The position numbers and the translations under genes were made by a program. The notes beneath the pieces are model-generated. The model was not told the DNA's origin. It did no database searches and was given only the letters and a program-made list of their open reading frames with translations. From Dendrobium chrysotoxum (Eukaryota; Streptophyta; Magnoliopsida; Asparagales; Orchidaceae), in NCBI GenBank assembly GCA_019925795.1, contig CM034306.1, forward strand, positions 49,470,758-49,534,757: 64,000 bases of DNA, written 5' to 3'. Below are positions 21,531 through 33,971 of the stretch, one piece after another. Numbering within the stretch: position 1 is the stretch's first letter; each line of letters opens with the position of its first letter.

Positions 21531-23857
21531 TTATATTTTTTATTATAAATTCATAAAAATGAGAATCGACACGCTCGCTCAATTTCCTTGTTCCTCGTGC
21601 ATCTCAATTTGTGTGGCGCTATCTCGCATGCGAGCAAATTTTGTCTTGCCGCTCTTACGACAACTCATACAATATGGGTGTCAATAATGGGTAATTTCGA
21701 TGTTTTGGATCTAACGACATAGTCCGTTCTCTGAATTGACATTGTTCGGGCAACATCGTGCATGTTTCACCCATAGACCATTGTTTTCGCTCATGTTCAT
21801 TCGAATCGAACAAGGGGTCATCTCTTGGTAATTTTGACATCACGGTCGTAATAGTGTAATCTTTTTTCATAATCAGATGTTATTCAGATAATTTTGCACA
21901 GTGTTGCACCCGTCGCCATCACCTTCGACCGCCTTTACTCAAATCATGTACGATCAGTTCTCCTTGCGTAAATTTGATGCTCTGAACTCATCGACGCACT
22001 CCGTATCACAAACACACAATGCTTGAATGCTATTGACAGCCATCGAGCTAGGTACTTTGAGTTCGTCACATCAGATTATTATCCTTCTCGTCGGTTGTGC
22101 TCCTCATGGCGCTCAATTGATCGATTGTGTTTTTTTAGGGAATCTGCAGCAACAGAGATCGCGTTACACCTTAATTTGCATATGGATTTTTCATGTACTA
22201 ATAAAGAGTGATAAGTGATAAAGTTATACAAATTCATATGACAGATTTTTTGCATGAAAAATCTAAAGAGGAAAGAACTGTGGATGTTTGCTCAATCACA
22301 AAATATCCAATAGTCATGACTTGAAATTATAAAAGATAAAACTTTTCTCGAAATTGAGGAAGGTGAAAAAATAATTTAGAAATCTTTTTTTGGGATATTT
22401 AGGCCAATTAAGACAAACTCATACATACAACACATACGCAAGACTCGAATTCAAGACTACTTGATTGGTAGACAAAGTTCTCAACCAACAGACCAAAACG
22501 AGCTACATATAATTTAGAAACTTAGTTATAGATTCTCCTAAGGTGGATGCAGGAGGGGGTGAGATGGACAAAGGTCGATTGACGTGAGTTGACAATATTA
22601 TGAAGTGTGATGTCTGACTTTTGGTTTAGGATACTGAAAAAAACTTTGTTTAATTGGGAATATGTTATGTGTGGGATCTGATTGTGTTGATCAATCAGGT
22701 TGTTATGTAGCCTCGAACCTCAAGTTTGCCATGCTTACTAGGGGTTTACCCTCAGCTTGAAATTTTTTTTTCGTACAATGCCCCAACACTGCATACCCAA
22801 GCGCACCGACGTTACGTACTCGAGCGCCCCAGTGCTGAATGATAGACAGCGGAGTGCCGTAGCTGATCAAGATAGAGGTTTGAGCGTAGCCGCGCCCCAA
22901 CTGGCGCTGTCGCGCTACGAGACGAACTGGACGGTTTTCTTTCTCGTTTTTTCTAAAGGGTTGCATCCCTTGGGGTTATTTAACTTGGCTTTCTCTTGTA
23001 TTGCGTGGTGTTAGATTTAGAGAACGGTGTATGTGAGAGGAGAAGCAATGAGAGAGTAAGAGAGAAGAGAGATATGTACTTATTTATCCCAATTTTCATA
23101 GTGAATTTCTTGGTGTGGCGCGGCTCCGTAGTTTTTTTTCCTAATTTGAATTTTTTCACGTTAATTTCTGACGTCCTTTATTTTTCCGCTGCTTCTACTT
23201 TCTTGCTTGCTTCGCCACTGTGATGTTTACTTCTCCTCATCCTCAACAGAAGTTGGGTGATATCCGTTATCCGATGTTTTGCATTGGTAAATGGGCAATT
23301 AATAGCATTGGAAATTGAACGTCAACAGACATTGGCCGACCATAGCTGTTAGGAGTCCTATGCTTTGGTTCGATGATTGCAGCAAGAGATGGCACGCATA
23401 AGTTATATATTACTACATGAATTTGGTTACAAGATTAAAGAATATTTTATGAATAGTCTAATGACCAAAGGAAGCTTAAGATAAGTTCTATTAGTGAACA
23501 AGAGAAGATAAATGAGTAATTAGAGTCTATTATATTCATTAAGAAAGTTAATTTGTATTCAGTAAATGATTTATTGTTTTGACTCAAGCTCTTTATGGGA
23601 AATTCATTAAAAATGCTTTAAATTATTCAAAATTTATTTTAATATTCAAAATATTACTTAAATTTGTTATTAGCAAAATTTCGCAATCTCATTTGATCAA
23701 TAATTTTCTAAATTTAATTTGATTATTATTATATTCAAATAAAATATATCATTCTTTTAAAATGCAAAACTAGCTCTAATTTTGATTCCATTAGATCCAT
23801 CATATATTTTTCATAAAGTATTAAATATAATACATTATACTTCTCATTTGTATTTAT
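21530..23857. other. No gene seen
   Basis: Mixed composition, with a GC-richer patch at 22790-22930. Several 60-87-codon ORFs overlap one another on both strands and show no family motif or splice-like structure. I can assign nothing here. Confidence 0.5.
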
Positions 23858-23860
23858 TAA

Positions 23861-24051
23861 GGATTCATTTGTGACAACTTTCTTACAGTTTTGTAAAACA
23901 GCTGTAGAGAATGTAACTTTTTAAAGTTGTTGTAGAAAGCGGCTTTCTAGTGCAAAAACTTTTTAAAAGGAGTGAATAAGCAGTAGCTAAACAGAAAATT
24001 TGATTGTGGTATGAAAAGCTAAGCAGTAAGAAAGCTGCCCCAAATGAAGAC
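23861..24051. mobile_element. Tourist-like MITE 1 (191 bp), TSD TAA
   Basis: Starts GGATTCATTTGTGACAACTTTCTTAC and ends GTAAGAAAGCTGCCCCAAATGAAGAC, which are imperfect inverted repeats. Flanked by TAA at 23858-23860 and 24052-24054. A 3-bp TAA/TTA target fits PIF/Harbinger-derived MITEs. Confidence 0.7.
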
Positions 24052-24054
24052 TAA

Positions 24055-24183
24055 GGGTTCGTTTGGGGCAGCTTTCTTATTGCTTTCTAAAATGATTTTT
24101 TAGTTCAAAAATTTATAATTCAAGAAATTTTGTACTATAAAATTGCTTTAGAAAGAAACAAAAAAGCTGTCTCAAACGAAGCC
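24055..24183. mobile_element. Tourist-like MITE 2 (129 bp), TSD TAA
   Basis: Starts GGGTTCGTTTGGGGCAGCTTTCTTATTGC and ends in the inverted form (GCTGTCTCAAACGAAGCC). Flanked by TAA at 24052-24054, shared with MITE 1, and at 24184-24186. Confidence 0.8.
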
Positions 24184-24186
24184 TAA

Positions 24187-24656
24187 GTCATAAGAAAAAC
24201 AAGAATTGTTACTTTGCATGTAAAGCTGCAGACGTCGAAGTTGCTCCGGTGTGCGTATGTTAGGATCTGAAGTATTCAAATGAGTCTACTAAAAATGATA
24301 ACATGTGTACAAGAAAACTTTCATCCTTTCTAGGGATGTTTAAAGCTTCTATAAGAGATGAAAAGCTCAATAGTAAATCTAATTAAAATTTTCTAAAATC
24401 TAAACCCTATTTTTTCTGAAACTCTTCTATTAGAAAAATCTTTCACACTTCAAAAGTCTGATATTTCTTTAGAAAGTTTAAGAGCCTTTAAAGTTCACAT
24501 CATTTGAATGCTCCATTTATTATTGTGCAACATCATCAAATTTGTGAAATCACTTTAGTTTTTCATTTTTCTTGTCAATATTTGCAATGCTTTGTTAATA
24601 TAGTCAAAATTAGCAGTTCAGTTTTTGTGTTACCCATTGCTAAATCTTTGAAAGGT
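24187..24656. other. No gene seen
   Basis: AT-rich sequence with no coding, RNA or repeat signal that I can name. Confidence 0.5.
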
Positions 24657-24659
24657 TTA

Positions 24660-24789
24660 GGCTTCATTTGAGATAATTTTCTTATTGCTTTCTAAAACAG
24701 CTTTTTATTACAAAAATTTCTAGTTCAAAAAATTTTTGTACTAAAAAACTAGTTTATATAGCAATAAAAAATTTGTCCCAAACGAATCC
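24660..24789. mobile_element. Tourist-like MITE 3 (130 bp), TSD TTA
   Basis: Starts GGCTTCATTTGAGATAATTTTCTTATTGC and ends GCAATAAAAAATTTGTCCCAAACGAATCC. Flanked by TTA at 24657-24659 and 24790-24792. Same family and nearly the same length as MITE 2. Confidence 0.78.
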
Positions 24790-24792
24790 TTA

Positions 24793-25669
24793 GTAAACCT
24801 TTAATACTGTATTTTTTTGTCTTGGATTGCACTAGCTCATAAAGGAAAAGAATAGCATCTAGAAAAAAAATTGGAGGGAGAAAAGACGGACCATAATGAT
24901 AAGTTTGTATCAACACATTTGGAGTTGATGGAGGCTTTTGACCTAGGATTTGGAAAAAGAAAATGTAGAAAGAAGAGGGCTTGAGCTTGGGCTTGGGTAT
25001 TGGAACATAGGGCCTTCAATTGTATATGTAAATCAATGTAGAGCATTGTCATGATTAAAATATGTACAAAATTAAACATAATCATTGATAATTTAGTTCA
25101 AAATAAGCAAAAATGTTCCTTAAAATTGCAACTGTTTTAACCTCTCTAAACAAGTTGTTAAAATTCCTTAAAAACAAGCTAATTGCCACTCAATATATGT
25201 TGTTAAAATTGCTATAAAAATTTTATATGAAATCCACTTAAAATTACAGAAAAACAATATTTTTAGTAGTAATTTCCATTCAATATATGAAATTTGATGA
25301 AAAATGATAGCAATACAAGTAAAATTCGGTTAGAGGATAGATCCAAGCAATTCGGGGATGCTTCCAACTATTGAAAAATGCCTAAGATTTGAGAAAATTT
25401 TTTGACCCCTCTTTTGCCACACATTCCCACCATATATACTATACTCACACCTCCATCAAGCAATGGACTTATTCTATAAAGGAGCATGATAATTATCAAA
25501 ATTAGTAGAAGGAGCACCGATTAATTAAAATTTAAATGGGAGCAAATACATCAAATTAAACGACGCATTCTAAATACACTAAATTATTTGACGTAGTGAG
25601 AATATGTCATTTAATTTGGCGCATTACTCACGCCCAAGAGAGAGAAGAGGGGGGAGAGAGAGAGATATT
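24793..25669. other. No gene seen
   Basis: AT-rich. The 82-codon reverse ORF at 24837-25085 has no recognisable feature. A GA-rich run begins at about 25630. Confidence 0.5.
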
Positions 25670-26640
25670 TGAGAGAGGGAGAGAGAGAGAGAGATGACAG
25701 CAGAAAGAGAAGGAGGTGGCAGCGGAGAGAGAGAGAGAGACGAGGGGAGAGAGAGCGGGGAGGGAAATCACAGCGGAGAAATTGATAAATATTTAAACTA
25801 ATATTTTAAATAATAATTAAATATTTAAATTAGTATTTTAACTATTTTTTAAATATTTATATAGTTTAAAAAAATATAATATTTAATATTTATTATTAAA
25901 ATACATAAATTTAATAATTTAAACTAAATATATATAAAACTTTATAAGTTTTAATTAAATATAATAATTTATAAAAAATTATTTAATTAATTATTTAATT
26001 TATATTATATTTATTTTAAAAACAAATATTATTCAATATTTAAAAAAATTATAGAATTTGCAAGATAAATAAAATTATATTATCTAAAAATATGACTTTT
26101 AAAAATTATGTTTAATTTGTATTTTCTTAATAATTTTACCTTTTAATAAATTAAATTTAAAAAAAACGAAAATTAAAATTATTTTAAAAAGATCAAAATC
26201 AAAAACTAATTTTATCTTTTAAATTGTTTTGATTGTTTTTAAATATCTAATAATATTAGTTTTTAAAATAAATATAATATAAATTAAATAATTTTTTATA
26301 AATTATTATATTTAATTAAAACTTATAAAGTTTTATATATTTTAGTTTAAATTATTAAATATATGTATTTTAATAATATTATTAAATATTATATTTTTGA
26401 AACTATATAAACATTTAAAAATCAGTTAAAATACTAATTTCAATATTTAATTATTATTTAAAGTATTAGTTTAAATATTTATCTTTCTCTCCACCTATCT
26501 CTCCCCTCCTTCTCCGCTGTCATCTCTCTCTCTCCGCAGCCATCTCCCTCTCTCTCTCCGATGTCATCTCTCTCTCTCCGCAGCCATCCCCCTCTCTCTC
26601 TCCGCTGTCATCTCTCTCTCTCCCTCTCTTTGCTAAGTGG
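25670..26640. repeat. ~1-kb foldback: long inverted repeat with GA/CT-rich outer ends
   Basis: Left arm about 25670-26045, right arm about 26249-26640, spacer about 200 bp. Outer parts are GAGAGAGAGATGACAGC-type runs mirrored by GCTGTCATCTCTCTCTCT. Inner parts are AT-rich and still match closely: AAATATTTAAACTAATATTTTAAATAATAATT at 25788 against its inverse at about 26450. No ORF, no clear target duplication. Confidence 0.8.
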
Positions 26641-26644
26641 ATGT

Positions 26645-27019
26645 CTACTTAAGCCTCGTTTGGTTCCTGTAGTCCTTTTACATAAATAGTTATTGAAGAA
26701 ATGGAGTTCTAAAAATTATTTATGTAATCAAACAGAGTTTTTTTAGAACTCCGTTTGATTATGGCCCAGTTTGGTTTAGTTTTTGCTTATGAAAAAAGGA
26801 GTTTTAGAAAAGGATGTTCAAAAAAAGAAGTTTAATAAAATGGAGTTTCAATAATGATATGTTGTTTGACTAATATTTTTTAAGTGCTTATTAATACGTG
26901 AAATCAGATTTAAATTATTTGTTTAGGAGTTTAGCTTTAGCGATTTTATTATAAATGATTAAATTTCCCAGAAGTAAAATTGAAGTATATGTAATTAATT
27001 TTTTTTACAAACTACAATT

Positions 27020-27053
<34 letters not shown>
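26645..27053. other. AT-rich, possible decayed MITE; (TA)n at 27021-27052
   Basis: Words such as CTCGTTTGGTTCC (26656) and AACTCCGTTTGATTATGGCCCAGTTTGGTTTAG (26746) resemble MITE ends, with a short inverted repeat ACATAAATA/TATTTATGT, but I cannot set borders. Confidence 0.4.
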
Positions 27054-27054
<1 letters not shown>

Positions 27055-27058
27055 CTTT
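27054..27058. repeat. Left TSD (ACTTT) of solo LTR B
   Basis: Equals 32960-32964. Confidence 0.9.
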
Positions 27059-27330
27059 TGTTGACCTTGATTTCCTTAGAGCCCACTTCCCTTGAGTTCA
27101 GTGGGTCATACTTGACCCATTGGGCCCAGACCCATGCCCTGGGTCAGCCTGGTTGACCAGGTCAATCCAGGTTGACCCCACTAGCCCAAATGGCCCTGTT
27201 TTGGATCCTAATCAATTCCAACCTTCTCTTGGCCCAATCTCTCATCAATTTGGGTTTGATTGACCATGTTGACCTAGTCAACACTTGGCTTGGTCAACCC
27301 AAGCCTCGGTGAGTCAAACCTAGGCCTATT
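27059..27330 (+). promoter_or_regulatory. U3 TTGACC/GGTCAA palindrome cluster, LTR B
   Basis: GGTTGACCAGGTCAATCC at 27151 followed by AGGTTGACCCC, GTTGACCTAGTCAAC near 27268, and several single copies lie 130-400 bp upstream of the TATA box at 27466. Confidence 0.5.
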
Positions 27331-27465
27331 TAGGTCAAATCCCTTCTACTCAATACATTTAAAGCATTCCTAATACGTCCTTGATTGAAACCACAGCCAA
27401 ATCTCTCCCCTTCCCTCCTAATTAACCCTAGGATCGATCATAGCCGTCCATCTATAGCATAGGGC

Positions 27466-27474
27466 TATAAATAG
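27466..27474 (+). promoter_or_regulatory. Probable LTR TATA box
   Basis: TATAAATAG within GGGCTATAAATAGGGAG, about 400 bp into LTR B and downstream of the U3 palindromes. A matching TTTAAATAG lies on the reverse strand of LTR C near 49500. Confidence 0.6.
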
Positions 27475-27905
27475 GGAGTTTAGGGTTTGTGTTAGGGATC
27501 TTTTTTGGATTTCTCTCTCTCTAGACTTCCTCAGCTTGAGTGTTCTGGTGTGAGAGTTCCCCCAGACCTCCTCTACATTCCCCAAGTCAAACCCGTCGCT
27601 AACGAGATCTCGCGCGAACCGAGCCTAAGAACCTCCTAAGGTCATTTGCGCTCGATCTAGATGTTGGGAGCACGAGGATCCTTCTACAGATATATTTGTG
27701 GACAATCTACAAGCTCAACAAGCTGAAGAACTCATGAATCCATCCATTGGATAGGGTTAATTAGCTTTTCATTAATCACGTTTTAGGCCGCGAGATTTGT
27801 TCCACATGAATGCTCTTCATGTCCAGTTCCTAAGTTTAAAATTTCATCAAATTCCATCCCTTGGATCGAGAAAACGAAGCGAAACTTAGATCTAGGGTTC
27901 TATTA

Positions 27906-27978
27906 ATTGGCGATACATATTTCTTGCTATTGTTTATAATTGAGAAATGGCTCAATTCTATCCCTTGAACCCTCAATC
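27906..27978 (+). repeat. 73-bp segment shared in inverted form with 33514-33586
   Basis: 71 of 73 bases match the reverse complement of 33514-33586. The segment has no counterpart in LTRs A or C at this place, so it looks like an addition to LTR B. Confidence 0.8.
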
Positions 27979-28671
27979 GGAAGAATACCGCAGAACGAAG
28001 AGATCCGGACAGATTCAGGAGTTCATGTGGAACAAATCTCACGTGTATTGGCTTCATCCGGCTCAATCAGAGCCGTTGATCTGTTTCAGCGGAGGATCAA
28101 ACGGCGTCGAGGGCTCTGCCTATGTGTCCAAGTGAATGTCGCATCTGCGACAATCATTGCCACGGTCATTGCGATAATGATTGCTCGCTGCGACAATCAT
28201 TGCTCTCAGACCGCGAGACTAATCCCGTTCTACCGCGTGGCTGACCGCCGCCACCGCCGCCGATTCCAATTTAAATAGATTTTAATTATTTTAATTCCTT
28301 TTTTAGATCTAATTTCTTTAAATAATTATTATAATTTTTTTAACTCCAAAAATTAAGTATAATATATCATTTTCTTCAGAATTTAATTTCCTTTTATTTA
28401 AAATTAAAATTATTTTAAAATTTATTATATATTTTAAATTATTTCAAAACCTTTATTTTAAGTATTTAATTAATATTTAAATTAATATTATATTAAATAT
28501 TTTATAAAAATTAAATGTTTTATGTTAATTTACTTTAGATAATTATATTATTATTTTAAAATATAATAATTTAAAATTAATATAATTCATAACACATTTA
28601 TATATTTTAAAAATTTTTAAATATTTAAAACCTTTAAATATTTTTGTTAATATTTATTTATATTAATTCTA

Positions 28672-28672
<1 letters not shown>

Positions 28673-28733
<61 letters not shown>
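28673..28733. repeat. (AAT)n microsatellite in LTR B
   Basis: About 20 trinucleotide units, slightly degenerate at the right end. Confidence 0.95.
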
Positions 28734-29353
28734 TGATAACAATAAAATATTTCTTTAAAACTAATAAACTTATTGAATTAAATCAAATAATAAAAATATA
28801 TTATTTTGTTAAATAATTCTCTTTTAACTAATTATATATATTTAATTACTATTTAACTAAATTAAATTTAAATAACTTTATTTAAGTAAAACTATTTAAA
28901 AAAAATATCTTAAAAATTTCAGAGAACTTTCAGTCTTTAATTTAATTTAATTTAATTAATATTTTTAAATACTAATTATTTTAAATTGTTTTAAAATTTT
29001 TTTTGAATACATTAAACTTTAAAAAAATTCATAACTAATTCATTTTAAACCCAAAAATTATGTATAATACCTTAAATTTTTTAGAAAATTATGTATTTTT
29101 ATTTAAAATTATTTTCAAACATCAAAACTTGATCTTTTGATTTATCTTATTATCTCCATTATTTAAATATTATTTAAATATACTATATATTAATTACTTT
29201 GAAATTAAAAACTATTTTTTAGTCATTTTGGATCCTCACTTAAGTGACTAGTGGATGTCCCCTATATTTATGTACTTCCATAAAGTGAATTATTTTTAAT
29301 TACTTTTATTTTTCAAATTTATATATTAATATATATGTATTTTAAATTATTTT

Positions 29354-29477
<124 letters not shown>

Positions 29478-32400
29478 TCCCTTAATTTTGGGAGATTAGT
29501 GGATGATTGAACTCCAATAATTCACTAATCACTTCGCTAATCTCATTTAGTTATTATTTAACTGTCTTCTGCATATATAGGATTGCACGAGCACGTAGTT
29601 TAGGCTCTCCTAGATTTAAGAACTTGGTGTGTTATGATGTATTGCATTTCCCCTTAAGGTTATCCCAAGGGTTAGTCCAAAACTTGATTTAAACATATTC
29701 AACCTAGTGACACTTTAAGGACAATAGTTAATAACCCATCTAATGAAATTAGAGAAATTCTAGGAGCTAGGGTACACCTCCGACTGACATGAAATCTGAA
29801 ACTAAGTGACATCACAAACCCCTCAGAATTTTTCAGGAATTGTTAGGGCCCTTTAAACCCCTTAATTAACGAACCCTAATCCAACCCTTAATTAAGACCC
29901 TGTAACTTCAGAAAATTTTAATAAATTCAAATTAAATCCAAAAATTATCCATAATATATCAAACTCTTCAAAATTGAGTTCTTAATCTCTGAAAAATTAA
30001 AATATCCTTAATTGGACTTAATATGAACCTTAATTTAATTGTAATTAAAAATCACTCTTTTAATTAAATTAAATAATTAAAAATTATGAAAAATTCCAAT
30101 TTTTTCCCAAACACTTGGGAACCCTTCCTTGGGTCATTTCTGACCTTTGGAGGTAATCCTAAGAGGTTTGGAGTTGATTTGGATCAAAATCCCCAAAACA
30201 ACCCTTAATTAAGTAATTTTAATAATTCGTTAATTGCTTGAAACTTCTAAAAATCATAACTTTGCGTAGAAAATTTCAAATCCAGCAAACTCAAAGTATA
30301 ATTACTACTTGTAAGATATAATATTTAATAAAAATGCTAAAACTCCCAAACCTAACTTATTTATAAAAGTGACCTTTTGGACTCCTTAACTTAGTAGGTA
30401 GGGTGACCCCCGACCTTCTAAAATCCGTTAATCCAACCTAAATTTCAGAGAACACTACCCTAAGTATTAAAATATACCAACCAACTAAATTAATTTAACA
30501 AAATTGGTAATTACTGGGTAACCCATGCCTACGAGGCTATTAAGTTAGCCCCAAAGAGGACGAAATAAACCTCCCGACCTCGATGAGCAACAAAGATAGC
30601 AACCAACTAAACATTTGAAAATAAAACTTAAAAAAAACTAACCTTAAGACACTATTTCTTAAATTGAAACTAAAGTTTCTCCTTTTTGACCTTCAACCAA
30701 CTGGATCACAAGCAACTTTAGCTAAACCACCTACATAGGACATATCCAAACCACATAGCCTTTCACATACATATAGAATTGTTTGCTATGGCACCACTTC
30801 TAGTTCTAAGCTAGGCTGGTGTTTACTTTACTGCTGTGTGTCGGGTTTTCTGAGATTTTATTAAGATTTTATTGCATGTTGTGATTGAAAATTAATTGTT
30901 ATGTTTTCTTATTTTTACTACACTTTGTGAATTGATGTGGGATATAGATTACCCATATATTAGGGACGCTCTTAATACTTATTTTCTATAGGTGGCCATG
31001 CTCATGCAGTGCTAATAAAGGGGGAGCTAAAAAAATAATTATGTATATAAATATTTGCTATAGGTGCTTCAGCTGCTTAGCCCTCAAATAAATAAAGAGC
31101 ATGGCCAAGTGTAGCTGGCATGAGTATTTTATTTTCATATATAACTGCTTGGGTTATTTTATATTAATTGATTAAGATAACCATACAGGAGAGTCTAGAT
31201 TTTCTTTTCATTGATGTAATTTAATGTAATTTATAAAAGTATCAAATTGTGAAAGTCTTTAAAAGTGGGGCATTTCAAATACTAGGTACCCAAAGAGAAA
31301 AAGAATAGCCCTTTATAGGGATTTTTTATTCATTTGGGTACCCTTCTGGAGGGTGAACCTTACGAAGACCAAAGGGAGCCAGTCCGAAGGATGACAACCC
31401 ATATAAAGATATTGAAGATGGAGACTTGAAGACAAAATGCCTTACTTTTAAGACTTGCATATATATTAGGATTAGAAATCTGGGTTTATCGTCAGTGGTG
31501 CCCAACCACTTTTTAATTTATGTAATTCTGAGTTATAATATTAAAAGACACTTGCTTATGGATATTATTTTATTTATTTGGTTTAATTATGCTGTGAATG
31601 ATTTGATGATGATTACGATATAGGGTTGCATGCTTTTCTTAGTTTCTTTGACATTTATGTGCCACTTTTATTTTAGCCTGGATTCAATCAGAGGCTCGTG
31701 AGGGTACGCCCAAAATTTTTCTATTTAAATTTAATTATAAATTTTTAAGATAGCATAGAAACTCTAACGCTCTTCAGAAGTAAGTCCGGGACCGTCGGGA
31801 GTTCGCATATCATATTTTTTGTATTATTCTTTTCATTTATTAGGCCGCTCCCCGCCTGCGGGATTTGACAGACCACCTGGCCTATGAGGGTGCAGATCTA
31901 TCAAGGGGAGTCTGTGCACTCTAGGATAAAACCTATTTTTAAGCTTTTTTTAAAACTATTTCATATGTATTTCAAGCATTTAATTGAGTCGATCAGTGCA
32001 CATTGCATTCAAAACTAATTTAAATGTGAGTCTAAAACTTTAATTGCATTTTTTAGCATTTTTACCTAACATAAGTTAAGGGACCACTTAGGACAATCTC
32101 TAGATGTCGGTCCCACTTCTCAAAAACTTTAAGCCTCTCTACCACTCTTTCATAAAAATGACTGGACTCATAGTTTTAAATTGACTGGGTGGTTAATTGG
32201 CTCCCCAATCCAAGCCGGGATAAGTCAAGATTCTGCACTATATTAGCTAGGACACGGGTGTTAGCTTTGTGTGTAGAACACTAAACCCACTCTAGATCTA
32301 GGGTTCAATGCTACTACTATTGGTGTCTCATAGTATGTCTCATCAGTGGGTAAGTCTTCTATCCTTCAAAGGCTATAAATCCCACCTATCCGTGTTACAT

Positions 32401-32959
32401 GGATGACACCACCTCCATCCTTCTCTCTAGCATGCTCTGAGTGTATTATTTATTTCTTTTCTTTAATTTCTTCTCATTGCCTTACTCCCTCTGGATGCTA
32501 ATGTGAGCCATGCATGTTGACTAAGCTAGGTTAACCCCTTTCCCTCCCCTTGAGTTGGAACTTCTTAGTCCCCTCCCTATGTGCCAACCCTATCTGAGAG
32601 AATAAATTGGATCCTTAATAGAGAGTCTTCTTAGGCCCTGGCTTAAGATGCAATTAACCACGGGGGCATGCACCCGTGGGAAAATGAATCCCTCAATCAA
32701 ATAAATCACACTCGAGCTGATGTATCGGGTGAGGGAAATCCCGTGACTCTGATCAGGTCATACATATTATTACCCATCGAGGTGCGTTGGCGAGAGCCAC
32801 TATTCTTAATGGTTAATCATATGTATGATCTTATCTGCCCTCCCATTAGCACGCTTGTGAAGAGTGCAGAGGCTTGTGATCGTTTTATCCTCCGGGATAG
32901 TGCGATCATATCCTCTACATTCTATCCCCACACGGCGGTGTTCCTTTCGGAGGTCCACA

Positions 32960-32964
32960 ACTTT
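32960..32964. repeat. Right TSD (ACTTT) of solo LTR B
   Basis: Identical to 27054-27058. Confidence 0.9.
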
Positions 32965-33600
32965 CTTAAAAATTCTTTTTACTAACTTATAGTAACAAAA
33001 GGAATTACATTAATAACTTATAATTTCTTAACATACACCATATTTTTTACAAACAAAAATTTAAAATTTAAATTATATTTATTTAAAATTATAGTTACAA
33101 TACAATCTTATTATTTCTTTGATTAAAAAAAAACTCATTTTAACTATACAAACATATTAAGTTGAAAAATGAATTTATGTTGGTAGCAAAAAACATTTTT
33201 AAAAGTAAATATTATTTTGAGCTTACTTCTTCTCAAATCAATATGTCTACAAATTCTTTAAATATAAATCTTATAAAATTTCATGTTATATTTTTTAACT
33301 TCACCCCTACGCAAAACAACAAAATTATGAGATTCATATTTGTATTGAACAATTTTTATATGAGAACTCATACTTGACATATATAACAAAGAGAGAGACA
33401 ATCACGTTAGCTTATTGAGCAATTCCAAATCACATGTTACTTTGCATTTCTAACCATAATGTTGGGGAAAAATATAAGCAGTGAAATAAATAATATAAGA
33501 AATTTTTTTTTAGGATTGAGGGTTCAAGGGACAGAATTGAGCCATTTCCCAATTATAAACAATAGCAAGAAATATGTATCGCCAATGGGTCAAGGGACTA
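32965..33600. other. AT-rich flank, no gene seen
   Basis: Nothing recognisable except the 73-bp inverted segment at 33514-33586 and the nearby words TCAAGGGACAGAATTGAGCC and TCAAGGGACTAAAG. Confidence 0.5.
33514..33586 (-). repeat. 73-bp segment shared with solo LTR B
   Basis: Inverted partner of 27906-27978 (two mismatches, both A/G). Confidence 0.8.
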
Positions 33601-33619
33601 AAGTGCAAAAGCAGACTAT

Positions 33620-33624
33620 GATTT
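33620..33624. repeat. Left TSD (GATTT) of the inner copia element
   Basis: Matches 38440-38444; the target lay inside the 5' LTR of the outer element. Confidence 0.9.
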
Positions 33625-33937
33625 TGATAAGCATAACAGATAAGTATTACTACATATATATAAGTCAGCTCTCATTGCAGACATGTTCCATATTCTCTGC
33701 CGTGGTGACAAAGCGCCCTTTTTCCTTCCACCATTTGATTTCTACTGCATCAACCATCACAGTTGCTTTGTAAGCAACTTCTCTATATGTATACATTACT
33801 GTAGCAGTTGTTCGGTGGGTTGTTCATGGATGAAATGGAAGTTGGAGTTGCTTGAGCTCTAATCCTTTACTCTACTGCTTTATTTTCTTTAGCTTACTGT
33901 TTTTGAGTTTTACAGAACAGGTTTACAACTATTAACA
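33625..33937 (+). repeat. 5' LTR (313 bp) of the inner copia element
   Basis: TGATAAGCATAACAG ... CAACTATTAACA. Confidence 0.95.
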
Positions 33938-33949
33938 TGGTATCAGAGC
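33938..33949 (+). promoter_or_regulatory. Primer binding site of the inner copia element
   Basis: TGGTATCAGAGC immediately after the LTR. Confidence 0.95.
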
Positions 33950-33971
33950 TTCATGTCTTACCTTCCCTCTA

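Noticed and set aside
21655..23223. Overlapping 60-87-codon ORFs as genes
   Set aside because: Overlap on both strands, no splice structure, no recognisable motif.
33002..33500. ORFs at 33162 and 33459 as host genes
   Set aside because: AT-driven open frames; the second one spans the 73-bp inverted repeat and the start of the copia LTR.
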